Source: Ureibacillus massiliensis 4400831 = CIP 108448 = CCUG 49529
Lineage (GTDB): Bacteria; Bacillota; Bacilli; Bacillales_A; Planococcaceae
Length of the DNA: 45,034 nucleotides
Reading direction: 5' to 3'
Assembly: GCF_000772965.1 (NCBI RefSeq)
Contig: NZ_JPVQ01000028.1
Span: 1 to 45,034 of the forward strand
Under the pieces are notes generated by a model that saw only the letters and a list, made by a program, of their open reading frames with translations, searched no databases and had not been told where the DNA came from. A program made the position numbers and the translations under genes. This document shows positions 8,598 through 16,216 of the stretch, piece by piece. How positions within the stretch are numbered: position 1 is the first letter of the stretch; the number at the start of each line of letters is the position of its first letter.

Positions 8598-9815
8598 ATG
8601 GATTTCAAAAAATTTATAGGTGCACTTCTTGCATGTTTTTTAGTTGTTGGAACATTGTTTGCTTGTTCATCAAGTACATCTTCAATAATTAAACCACAAA
8701 CAAGTGATGGAGCCGAGACTACAGATAGCAAAACGACTATTAAAATTGCAACACAATCGCCGTTATCTGGTGGTTCAGCCAATATTGGTGAAGCTATTAA
8801 GTTAGGTGCACAAATGAAATTAGAAGAGGAACAGGCTAAATTTGAAGAATTGGGTTTTTCGTTACAGCTTGTACCTTACGATGATCAAGGGGATCCAAAA
8901 AAAGGCGTTTCCAATGCGAACTTAATAAGTGAGGATAGATCGATTTATGGAGTGATTGGTCACTATAACTCAGCGGTCGCCATTCCAGCATCTGAGGTTT
9001 ACGAAAAATATAATATAGTAATGGTATCTCCCGCAAATACTGCTAATGAAATAACGGATCGAGGTTTAAAAACAGTGAACCGGATTGTTGCACATGAAAA
9101 CTTCCAAGGCCCAGCTGGTGCACAATTTGCTGTGAAAGAATTAGGTGCGAAGAAAATCTTTGTGATTCATGATAAAACTTCATATGGTACAGGTTTGAGC
9201 GAGGCATTTATTCAGGCTGCAAAAGATTTAGGGGCTGAAATTGTTGGAGAAGATTCAATTACAGTTGGAGATAAGGATTTCAACGATGTGATAAGTAAAG
9301 TGAAATCAGCTGCACCTGATTTAGTATTTTTCGGTGGTCTTTATTCTGAAGGTGGAATATTGGTCAAACAAGCTCGAGAGAATGGCATCGATGTACCATT
9401 TATGGGTGGGGATGGTTTGAACTCTTCCGGGTTAGTAGATATTGCTGGCGAAGCTGTTATAAACACTTATTTTACTTCCATTGCTGGAGATAGTAATGCG
9501 ACAGAAGCAGGAAAAAAATTCGCTGAAGAATATAAAACAAAATTTGATAAAGAGCAGAATTACTTCTCCATATACGGTTACGATTCCATGGGTGTACTTT
9601 TACAAGGTTTGGAAGATGCCATTAAAACAAATGATGGTAAACTTCCATCAAAAGCAGATGTTGTTACAGCAGTTCGTGGTATAAAAGATTATGAAGGGGC
9701 ATTAACGACTGTTACTTTTGATGACAATGGCGATAATATTAACGCAAAAGTATTTATTTATCGATTCGATCAGGCTTCCTATCTTCCGGTTCAAGTAGGG
9801 GAAGTCCACCAATAA
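8598..9815 (+). CDS. Second LivJ-like substrate-binding lipoprotein (paralogue)
   Basis: Solute-binding lipoprotein of 405 aa, closely related along its whole length to the binding protein at 3009-4238, so clearly a tandem duplicate that now flanks the permease/ATPase genes. The signal peptide ends LFAC with lipidated C23, then a short Ser/Thr linker. Differences fall in presumed ligand-contacting stretches: GHYNSAVAIP instead of GHLNSGVQIP, and SPANTAN instead of SPAATAT. The two proteins may therefore offer different specificity or affinity to a shared LivHMGF translocator. It has its own AAGGGGAG site and lies beyond the operon terminator, so it is probably transcribed separately. Confidence 0.88.
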   Translation: MDFKKFIGALLACFLVVGTLFACSSSTSSIIKPQTSDGAETTDSKTTIKIATQSPLSGGSANIGEAIKLGAQMKLEEEQAKFEELGFSLQLVPYDDQGDPKKGVSNANLISEDRSIYGVIGHYNSAVAIPASEVYEKYNIVMVSPANTANEITDRGLKTVNRIVAHENFQGPAGAQFAVKELGAKKIFVIHDKTSYGTGLSEAFIQAAKDLGAEIVGEDSITVGDKDFNDVISKVKSAAPDLVFFGGLYSEGGILVKQARENGIDVPFMGGDGLNSSGLVDIAGEAVINTYFTSIAGDSNATEAGKKFAEEYKTKFDKEQNYFSIYGYDSMGVLLQGLEDAIKTNDGKLPSKADVVTAVRGIKDYEGALTTVTFDDNGDNINAKVFIYRFDQASYLPVQVGEVHQ

Positions 9816-9832
9816 TAAAAGTAAGGGTGTTG

Positions 9833-9884
9833 TGAACTACCCCGTAAGAGTTAGACACTAATCTAATTTTTACGGGGTAGTTCA
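9833..9884. repeat. 52-bp element with perfect 15-bp inverted ends
   Basis: Perfect inverted repeats (9833-9847 and 9870-9884) beginning TGAACTACCCCGTAA enclose 22 bp. It lies between convergent genes, so a bidirectional terminator is possible, but there is no real T run on either side. The ends resemble terminal repeats of IS3/IS150-group elements, so it may be a minimal insertion-sequence relic. No target-site duplication is evident. Confidence 0.5.
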
Positions 9885-9907
9885 TAATGACCTATACTTT
9901 TAAACTG

Positions 9908-11521
9908 TTACTTTGCAATGATATATGGCTCACTATTTTCAAATCTTACTTCCCAAAGCTTTAAACAAAATTGTAATAAGAAGATATCATCTGGGTCACT
10001 TAAAGAGCGATTGGTTAATGCCTCTATTTTTCTTAAACGATATAAAAGTGATTGTCGATGAAGTGATAAAGCTCTGGCAGTTTGGCTTACATTCCCTTGG
10101 TGATAAATATAAGAAGATAATGTTCTTAAAAGATCGAGTCCGTTGTTTTTATCATAGGAAGCAATAGAACCAATCGTTGAATGCATTAATTCTGTTGAAA
10201 ATGTGTTATTTTGTAAGGAAATAAGCAATTGGTAAATGCCTGTACTTGCAAATGTACTTCGAGAACCTGTACCTTTATGACTTCTACCAACTTCAAGTGC
10301 TGTTCTTGCATTTTTATAACTATAGTGAAATGTCATAACTCCTGCATGATTTTCACCAATCCCCCAAGAAATAACAGGTATCTTCTTTTCTTCAACATAA
10401 CAATTTAATAAATCTAAAAAGTCATTTACTTCATGGTTTACTTTTTCTAAACTGCATTCTAGAAATATCACAATTACTTCACGATGAAATGTTAGAATGA
10501 TTTGCTTATTCACTTTATTTTTTAATTCGTTAATGATCATCGTAAACTCATGTTTAAATTCCTTTTCGATCGCTGCGGTATTCTTTTTCTGCGAGGAGTA
10601 ATATTCATCTAATTTTTCAGGCTGACCAACAATACAAACATAAGGTACATCAACAATAAACCCCAGTTTTTTTCCCTCATCGATGAATTTTTCTTTATTT
10701 ATCCAATTGCCATTCGTTAAGTCCTTTAAATAATCATCAATTTCCTTTTGTTTATTATCAGCTAGTGTAATTTCTTTTTGAATCCATAAAGTTAATATCG
10801 TCACCACTTGATTTAAAACGAGCCATGGAATAGGTTGTGCGTTTAGTTTTTTTGATTTTAATAGTAAAAAGTAAGTATCTTTCCCTGATAATTTAATAGG
10901 AACAATTTGAGTAAAAGTACCATTTTCATGACGAATAATAGTGGGTTCTTCTGTATCTAAATCTATCTGTCCTAATAGATTTGGTTCTGTACAATCACGT
11001 TCTCGTTTTAGTTCAACATTCATTTGAAAGTCCTTTGATAAATATTTAAGAACATAGTCAACGGATTCGTGATCTAAAAAAAGCTTTAGTAACTCACGCT
11101 GAATGGAGTCTGCCTTTAAAAGGGAAGTTTGTTCCCATTTATTTATTTGCTCCAATACGGTCTTTAAAATTTCGGAAAATCGTAATTCCCATGGAAGTTC
11201 AATAAGAGGAAAATGGTGATTATTACAAAACTCAATAATTTCTTCGGGGACGTATTGAACATGTCTTCCTACAGCAATTCCCATTGCGGCAGCTCCAGAT
11301 TCGAAAACCTCTCTTACATACGAAAGAAATAGCTCTGTATTATTTCCACATCCAATAGCAGTAGTTAAAACGAATTCGTTTTTTCCTACGAAGTTTTCGA
11401 CAGGGATTTCCATTACAGATACTGATTTAATAATTTGAGAACTGATAATCTTTTCACCTGATAGAAGTTTTGCAGATTGTAATAATGGAATTGCTAGCAC
11501 GTTTTTAACAGTAAATTGCAT
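9908..11521 (-). CDS. PucR-family transcriptional regulator
   Basis: Transcription factor of 537 aa, the usual length for PucR proteins. The N-terminal PucR sensor domain covers about residues 5-125 (VLAIPLLQSAKLLSGE through FPLIELPWE). A degenerate middle domain follows. The C-terminal helix-turn-helix (residues about 460-525) contains the family signature NVSQTARALSLHRQSLLYRLRKIE. B. subtilis PucR controls purine catabolism and PutR relatives control proline use. Here the gene lies 48 bp downstream of eutB on the same strand, next to the ectoine operon, so its inducer is probably an ectoine breakdown product. Start ATG has AAGGGGTG upstream. A TnrA box before eutB would also place this gene under nitrogen control, as is known for B. 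subtilis pucR. Confidence 0.85.
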   Translation of the reverse strand: MQFTVKNVLAIPLLQSAKLLSGEKIISSQIIKSVSVMEIPVENFVGKNEFVLTTAIGCGNNTELFLSYVREVFESGAAAMGIAVGRHVQYVPEEIIEFCNNHHFPLIELPWELRFSEILKTVLEQINKWEQTSLLKADSIQRELLKLFLDHESVDYVLKYLSKDFQMNVELKRERDCTEPNLLGQIDLDTEEPTIIRHENGTFTQIVPIKLSGKDTYFLLLKSKKLNAQPIPWLVLNQVVTILTLWIQKEITLADNKQKEIDDYLKDLTNGNWINKEKFIDEGKKLGFIVDVPYVCIVGQPEKLDEYYSSQKKNTAAIEKEFKHEFTMIINELKNKVNKQIILTFHREVIVIFLECSLEKVNHEVNDFLDLLNCYVEEKKIPVISWGIGENHAGVMTFHYSYKNARTALEVGRSHKGTGSRSTFASTGIYQLLISLQNNTFSTELMHSTIGSIASYDKNNGLDLLRTLSSYIYHQGNVSQTARALSLHRQSLLYRLRKIEALTNRSLSDPDDIFLLQFCLKLWEVRFENSEPYIIAK

Positions 11522-11569
11522 GTTATTTCACCCCTTAAAATAGAAGAAAATCTATTAAATTCTCTATAT

Positions 11570-12577
11570 TTATATATATGCTTTTATTGCATTAAGATGA
11601 GAAGTAAGATCGACATTATTTCCGCTTATGATCACTACGTTTTTCGTATTTTCTTTTAATGAAATAATGTTATCGATTATTGCTCCAATTCCCACTGCTG
11701 CAGCGCCTTCTACGACAATTTTATGTTCTTTATATAAATAAGCCATTCCTTTTTTTATGGTTTCTTCGTTTACTAATACCGATTGATCAACATATTGGTT
11801 TACCATACTAAATGTATATTTATTTTCGTCACCAATGCCTCCTAGTAAACTATCAGCTAGTGTTTCATGTTCCGAAACTACTACAGGTTTTCCTGCTTTA
11901 AGACTTTCGTACATTGCAGCACCCTTTTCCATGCTGACACCAAACACTTGGATAGAAGGATTAGTATTTTTCATAACTAAACCTACTCCTGAAAGAAGTC
12001 CTCCACCTGAAAGTCCACCAATCACACTATGAACTGAGGGTAAGTCTTCTAATATTTCTAGCGCAATTGTACCCTGTCCCGAAATAACAGAAGGGTGATC
12101 AAAGGGTGGGATGAGGGTTAGACCTTGCTCTTTTTGTAGTTCATAGCAACGTTGTTCAGCATCATCTTGTCCATCGCCGTAGATTTCTAATTCCGCACCT
12201 AAGCCCTTAATTTTTTCAAATTTCGCCTGTGGTACGTGTTTTGATACACAAATGACCGCTCGTATACCGAGTTTTTTTGCAGCAAGAGCTACTGCAAATC
12301 CATGATTTCCTGTTGAGAAGGTAGTAACACCATGTTTCTTTTGCTCTTCCGTTAATTGATAAATGGCATTTACGGCCCCCCGCATTTTAAATGCTCCGCT
12401 ATCATGAATATGTTCATATTTTAAATAAATTTCAGCTCCTGCTTTTTCTGATAGAGCTTTTGAATAGATTAGAGGAGTTTTGTGAATGATCGCTGAAATT
12501 GTACTTTTTGCTTTCCATACATCTTGTAAAGTAATCGTTTGATTATGAACCTGTTGCACACTTGGAATTTGAACCAC
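11570..12577 (-). CDS. eutB: EutB-like PLP-dependent dehydratase for hydroxyectoine use
   Basis: PLP-dependent fold-type II enzyme of 335 aa related to threonine dehydratase. The Schiff-base lysine lies in DSGAFKMRGAVNA (about residue 64), followed by TFSTGNHGFAVA, and the phosphate-binding glycine loop is GGLSGGGLLSG. There is no ACT regulatory domain. Next to doeA, eutC and ehu genes the best assignment is EutB, proposed to remove the 3-hydroxyl of the hydroxyectoine-derived diamino acid. Alternatives are a threonine/serine dehydratase or racemase. The start is GTG with AAGGGGC about 10 bp upstream. It is divergent from doeA and appears co-transcribed with the pucR-family gene. Confidence 0.78.
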   Translation of the reverse strand: MVQIPSVQQVHNQTITLQDVWKAKSTISAIIHKTPLIYSKALSEKAGAEIYLKYEHIHDSGAFKMRGAVNAIYQLTEEQKKHGVTTFSTGNHGFAVALAAKKLGIRAVICVSKHVPQAKFEKIKGLGAELEIYGDGQDDAEQRCYELQKEQGLTLIPPFDHPSVISGQGTIALEILEDLPSVHSVIGGLSGGGLLSGVGLVMKNTNPSIQVFGVSMEKGAAMYESLKAGKPVVVSEHETLADSLLGGIGDENKYTFSMVNQYVDQSVLVNEETIKKGMAYLYKEHKIVVEGAAAVGIGAIIDNIISLKENTKNVVIISGNNVDLTSHLNAIKAYI

Positions 12578-12607
12578 TTAGATTTTGCCCCTTTCATTCT
12601 TAAATTG

Positions 12608-12624
12608 TGTAATTTATTCTAACA
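12608..12624. promoter_or_regulatory. TnrA box upstream of eutB
   Basis: TGTAATTTATTCTAACA is a perfect TGTNA-N7-TNACA match, centred 39 bp before the eutB start codon. That is closer than the usual activating distance of about 50 bp to a transcription start, so it could act as an overlapping operator instead of a classical activator site. Confidence 0.62.
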
Positions 12625-12636
12625 CAAATTCTATTC

Positions 12637-12651
12637 AATATTTAGAATATT
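12637..12651. promoter_or_regulatory. Weak CodY-like site in the eutB/doeA gap
   Basis: AATATTTAGAATATT matches the CodY consensus at 12 of 15 positions. In a very AT-rich gap this could be chance. Confidence 0.25.
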
Positions 12652-12716
12652 TTAAGATTTGATTATCTTATTTATCAATTTTTAAAATTGTCTAATAATT
12701 TCATACAAATTGACAG

Positions 12717-12747
12717 ATTGTTTAGAGTACTTATCAGACAATATAAT
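12717..12747 (+). promoter_or_regulatory. doeA promoter with candidate PucR-type operator
   Basis: A TATAAT hexamer (12742-12747) lies 18 bp after a weak TTGTTT. Overlapping it is an interrupted inverted repeat, ATTGTTTAG at 12717-12725 and TCAGACAAT at 12734-12742. A further ATTGTCTAA copy lies at 12687-12695. Three ATTGTYTRR half-sites around the promoter suggest the binding site of the pathway regulator. The repeats are seen; the assignment is inference. Confidence 0.45.
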
Positions 12748-12751
12748 ACTT

Positions 12752-12768
12752 TGTAACTAATCATAACA
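12752..12768. promoter_or_regulatory. TnrA box upstream of doeA
   Basis: TGTAACTAATCATAACA is a perfect TGTNA-N7-TNACA match. It begins 4 bp after the putative -10 hexamer, about 40-55 bp before the doeA start. At this position TnrA would more likely repress than activate from that promoter, unless another start is used. Confidence 0.65.
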
Positions 12769-12805
12769 ATTGTTAGTGATTATTCATAACAAGGGAGGTA
12801 AGTAT

Positions 12806-13993
12806 ATGGAGATTTTTGAGTTATCTGAGTATAAAGAACGATTGAGAAAAACGAAAGAAAAAATGCAAGAAAAAGGACTAGATATATTACTTGTCACAGA
12901 CCCTGCGAATATGAATTATTTAACTGGCTATGATGGATGGTCATTTTACGTTCATCAATGTTTAATCGTGCTTCTAGATGAAGAAGAACCATTTTGGATT
13001 GGTCGTAATCAAGATGCAAATGGCGCAAAGGTAACAACTTACCTAGGAGAAAATCATATTATCCCATACCCAGATATTTATGTTCAATCAACTGAAAGAC
13101 ACCCAATGGACTTTGTTTGCGACATCTTAAAAGAATTAGGCCAAACAAATGGAACAGTCGGTTTAGAAATGGATACTTACTACTTTACTGCAAAATGTTT
13201 TACTCAGTTACAGCTTGGATTGCCACAAAGTACCTTTGTAGATGCAACTTCTCTTGTAAATTACGTTCGCATTATTAAATCTGATAAAGAAATTGAATAT
13301 ATAAGAAGAGCTGCAAGAATCGTAGAAAATGCAATGCAAACTGGTATTGATGCAATCGAAGAAGGTGTAAGAGAATGTGACGTTGTGGCAAAAATTATGC
13401 ATGCCCAAATTAGCGGGACAGTTGAATTTGGTGGTGACTATCCTGCAATTATGCCTTTACTACCATCAGGTGAAAGAACATCAACACCTCATCTAACATG
13501 GACAGATGAAAAATATAAATCCGGTATACCTGTCATTTTAGAATTAGCAGGATGCTATCACCGCTACCATTCTCCATTATCTCGAACAGTATTTATTGGA
13601 GAACCAGATCCAAAAATTAAATATTTAGCAGATGTTGTGATTGAAGGTCTTAACGAAACATTGAGCTCTGTTAAACCGGGGATTACTTGTGAAGAAGTAG
13701 AAGCGGTATGGAGAAAAAGTATTGCAAAAAGTGGATTTGAAAAGGAATCTCGTATCGGTTACTCAATGGGCTTAAACTATCCTCCAGATTGGGGCGAACA
13801 CACTGCAAGCTTACGTCCCGGAGATAAAACAGTTTTACAACCAAATATGACATTCCATTGTATTCCTGGTATTTGGCTTGATGAATATGGTGTAGAACTA
13901 AGTGAATCCTTCCGAGTAACGGAAACGGGGATAGAAGTATTTGCAAACTTCCCACGACAACTATTTGTTAAAAATTCTACAAAAATCTATTAA
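12806..13993 (+). CDS. doeA: Ectoine hydrolase DoeA (EutD), M24/creatinase-like
   Basis: Ring-opening hydrolase of 395 aa that converts ectoine to N-acetyl-diaminobutyrate, the first step of ectoine catabolism. The assignment rests on stretches typical of DoeA: TGYDGWSFYVHQ (residues 40-51), VQSTERHPMD (93-102), GGDYPAIMPLLPSG (209-222) and SLRPGD. It has the creatinase N-domain plus a pita-bread C-domain, but the usual M24 metal-binding aspartates are replaced in LELAGCYHRYHSPLSRT (245-261), as in metal-free creatinase. Start ATG 12806 has GGGAGG 8 bp upstream; earlier in-frame starts overlap the TnrA box region. It is the first gene of a ten-gene plus-strand operon. Confidence 0.9.
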   Translation: MEIFELSEYKERLRKTKEKMQEKGLDILLVTDPANMNYLTGYDGWSFYVHQCLIVLLDEEEPFWIGRNQDANGAKVTTYLGENHIIPYPDIYVQSTERHPMDFVCDILKELGQTNGTVGLEMDTYYFTAKCFTQLQLGLPQSTFVDATSLVNYVRIIKSDKEIEYIRRAARIVENAMQTGIDAIEEGVRECDVVAKIMHAQISGTVEFGGDYPAIMPLLPSGERTSTPHLTWTDEKYKSGIPVILELAGCYHRYHSPLSRTVFIGEPDPKIKYLADVVIEGLNETLSSVKPGITCEEVEAVWRKSIAKSGFEKESRIGYSMGLNYPPDWGEHTASLRPGDKTVLQPNMTFHCIPGIWLDEYGVELSESFRVTETGIEVFANFPRQLFVKNSTKIY

Positions 13994-14007
13994 AGCGGTG
14001 AAATACT

Positions 14008-14970
14008 ATGAAAATATTTCATGAAAATGAAATAAGAGAATTTGTAAAAGTAAATCCAACAGCTATTGAAATAGTAGAGGAAGGATTTACCGCACTGGCA
14101 AAAGGCATTGTAACACTACCGCCGATTATGAGAATCGACATCCCTGAGCATAATGGAGAAATCGATGTTAAAACGGCGTATATAAAAGGTTTAGATACCT
14201 TTGCAATAAAAATATCATCCGGTTTCTTTAATAACTCATTAATAGGATTACCTAGCTTAAGCGGTATGATGATTTTATTTCAAACGAAAACTGGTTTAAC
14301 AGAAAGTATTTTGCTAGATAACGGCTATTTAACTGATGTTAGGACTGCAGCTGCAGGGGCAATTGCTTCCAAATATTTAGCAAAATCAAAGGTTGATCGA
14401 GTTGGAGTAATTGGTACAGGAACACAGGCTCGTTACCAAATTGAAGCCTTATCCCATGTAAGAGATTTTAAACAGTTAACTGTTTACGGTAGAAATGAAG
14501 AATCGGCAAAAAAATATGCTCTTGAAATGGAATCAACATTAGGGGTAAAAGTTGTAATCGCAAAAAATGTAGAAGAATTAGTGAAAGAAAGCGAAATTGT
14601 TGTCACAACAACCCCTTCTATAACCCCTTTAATTAAGGCGGATTGGCTCCACCCAGGCTTACATATTACAGCGATGGGATCAGATGCAGAGCATAAGCAG
14701 GAGCTAGAACCCCTAATCTTTGAGAAGGCAGATATCATCGCATGTGATGTTAAATCACAATGTTTTAGATTAGGCGAATTACATCACGCTCTTGAAAGCC
14801 AAATCATTACTCAACATAACGAAAACATATTGGAAATTGGCGAAATAATTTCCGGTATAAAAACAGGGCGGATAGATGAAAGGCAAATAACAATATGTGA
14901 CTTAACAGGCACAGGTGTTCAAGATACAGTGATTGCAAGGTTTGCTTACAATCAATTAATAAACAAATAA
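14008..14970 (+). CDS. eutC: EutC-like ornithine cyclodeaminase/ketimine reductase family protein
   Basis: NAD(P)-dependent enzyme of 320 aa from the ornithine cyclodeaminase/mu-crystallin family. Visible features are the substrate-side lysine in FAIKISSGF (K68), YLTDVRTAAAGA (107-118), and the Rossmann loop GVIGTGTQAR (133-142). In ectoine gene clusters the member of this family is EutC, thought to act with EutB on the hydroxyectoine-derived branch, plausibly as a ketimine reductase restoring diaminobutyrate. It begins 14 bp after doeA. Its exact reaction is not established. Confidence 0.82.
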   Translation: MKIFHENEIREFVKVNPTAIEIVEEGFTALAKGIVTLPPIMRIDIPEHNGEIDVKTAYIKGLDTFAIKISSGFFNNSLIGLPSLSGMMILFQTKTGLTESILLDNGYLTDVRTAAAGAIASKYLAKSKVDRVGVIGTGTQARYQIEALSHVRDFKQLTVYGRNEESAKKYALEMESTLGVKVVIAKNVEELVKESEIVVTTTPSITPLIKADWLHPGLHITAMGSDAEHKQELEPLIFEKADIIACDVKSQCFRLGELHHALESQIITQHNENILEIGEIISGIKTGRIDERQITICDLTGTGVQDTVIARFAYNQLINK

Positions 14971-14995
14971 CTTCAAGTAAAGCGGAGGTATAGAC

Positions 14996-16204
14996 ATGAA
15001 AGAAGAAAAAGTTAATGTAGGTACACAAGCAGTTTGGGCAGGAGAAAAGGAAGTGCTAGTACATGGTGCATCACAAGTACCTGTCATAGTAAGTGTAGCT
15101 TATTCCTATGACGATATGGACGAATGGTATGACGTGGCGGTTGGTAAAAAGCAAGGCCATATTTATGGCAGAAATACAAACCCAACAGTGCAAGCTTTTG
15201 AGAATAAAGTAAAAGCACTTGAAGGGGCAGAAGCAGCCACAAGTTTTTCAACAGGAATGGCTGCCATCAGCAATACACTTTACACATTTTTACAGCCTGG
15301 AGATAGAATTGTTTCTATTAAAGATACTTACGGTGGAACGAATAAAATCTTCATTGAATTTCTGCCAAAAATGGGGATAGAGGTAGCCCTTTGTGAAACA
15401 GGAAATCATGAAGCAATTGCGAAAGAAATTGAAAAAGGTTGTAAAATTCTATATTTAGAAACCCCTACTAACCCAACGGTAAAGATTACTGATATTGAAT
15501 TGATGGCGAAAAAAGGGAAGGAAGTTGGAGCGCTTGTCGTTGTTGATAATACATTTGCAACCCCAATCAACCAAAATCCATTAGCATTAGGTGCAGATCT
15601 TGTTTTACACAGCGCTACGAAATTCCTTGGTGGCCATGCTGATGCTTTAGGTGGTGTTGTTTGTGGATCGAAGGAGTTAGTTGAACAAATTTACCACTAC
15701 CGCGAAATCAATGGAGCAACACTTGATCCTTGGGCAGCTTATCTTTTATTAAGAGGTATGAAAACTTTAAAGTTACGTGTTAGACAACAAGAAAAAAATG
15801 CACTAGCTATTGCAAAATTTTTAGAGCAGCAAGAATTAGTGGAAGGCGTTTATTATCCAGGTTTAGAATCCCATGTTAACCATGACATTGCGAAAAAACA
15901 AATGAGAGGCTTTGGTGGTATGTTAAGTTTCTCTTTAAAGGGTGGCATGGATGCTGTGAGAATTTTATTGCCACAATTGAAATATGCAAATCGCGCGGCG
16001 AACTTAGGGGCAGTTGAAACAACTTATGGTCCAGCTAGAACAACGAGCCATGTAGAAAGTACCCCTGAGGAAAGAGCGGCAATGGGAATTCCTGAAGGTT
16101 TAGTTCGACTTTCAGCAGGTATTGAAGATACTGAGGATCTTATCCAAGATCTTGAACAAGCATTTGCCATTTTAAAAGATAGTGCAGTAGCAATCGGCGA
16201 GTAA
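14996..16204 (+). CDS. Cystathionine gamma-synthase/methionine gamma-lyase-like PLP enzyme
   Basis: PLP fold-type I trans-sulfuration family enzyme of 402 aa. The Schiff-base lysine is K209 in HSATKFLGGHADALGG, D184 in VVVDNTFATP holds the pyridine nitrogen, and IYGRNTNPT (56-64) supplies the phosphate-binding Tyr/Arg of the neighbouring subunit. The family eliminates or replaces gamma substituents on homoserine or cysteine derivatives. No sulfur genes are nearby. Placed between eutC and an amidohydrolase, it probably acts on a C4 amino acid from ectoine, such as diaminobutyrate or homoserine, giving 2-oxobutyrate. That role is inference. It has an excellent GCGGAGG site and lies 25 bp after eutC. 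Confidence 0.85.
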   Translation: MKEEKVNVGTQAVWAGEKEVLVHGASQVPVIVSVAYSYDDMDEWYDVAVGKKQGHIYGRNTNPTVQAFENKVKALEGAEAATSFSTGMAAISNTLYTFLQPGDRIVSIKDTYGGTNKIFIEFLPKMGIEVALCETGNHEAIAKEIEKGCKILYLETPTNPTVKITDIELMAKKGKEVGALVVVDNTFATPINQNPLALGADLVLHSATKFLGGHADALGGVVCGSKELVEQIYHYREINGATLDPWAAYLLLRGMKTLKLRVRQQEKNALAIAKFLEQQELVEGVYYPGLESHVNHDIAKKQMRGFGGMLSFSLKGGMDAVRILLPQLKYANRAANLGAVETTYGPARTTSHVESTPEERAAMGIPEGLVRLSAGIEDTEDLIQDLEQAFAILKDSAVAIGE

Positions 16205-16216
16205 GAAGGTGTGCAT

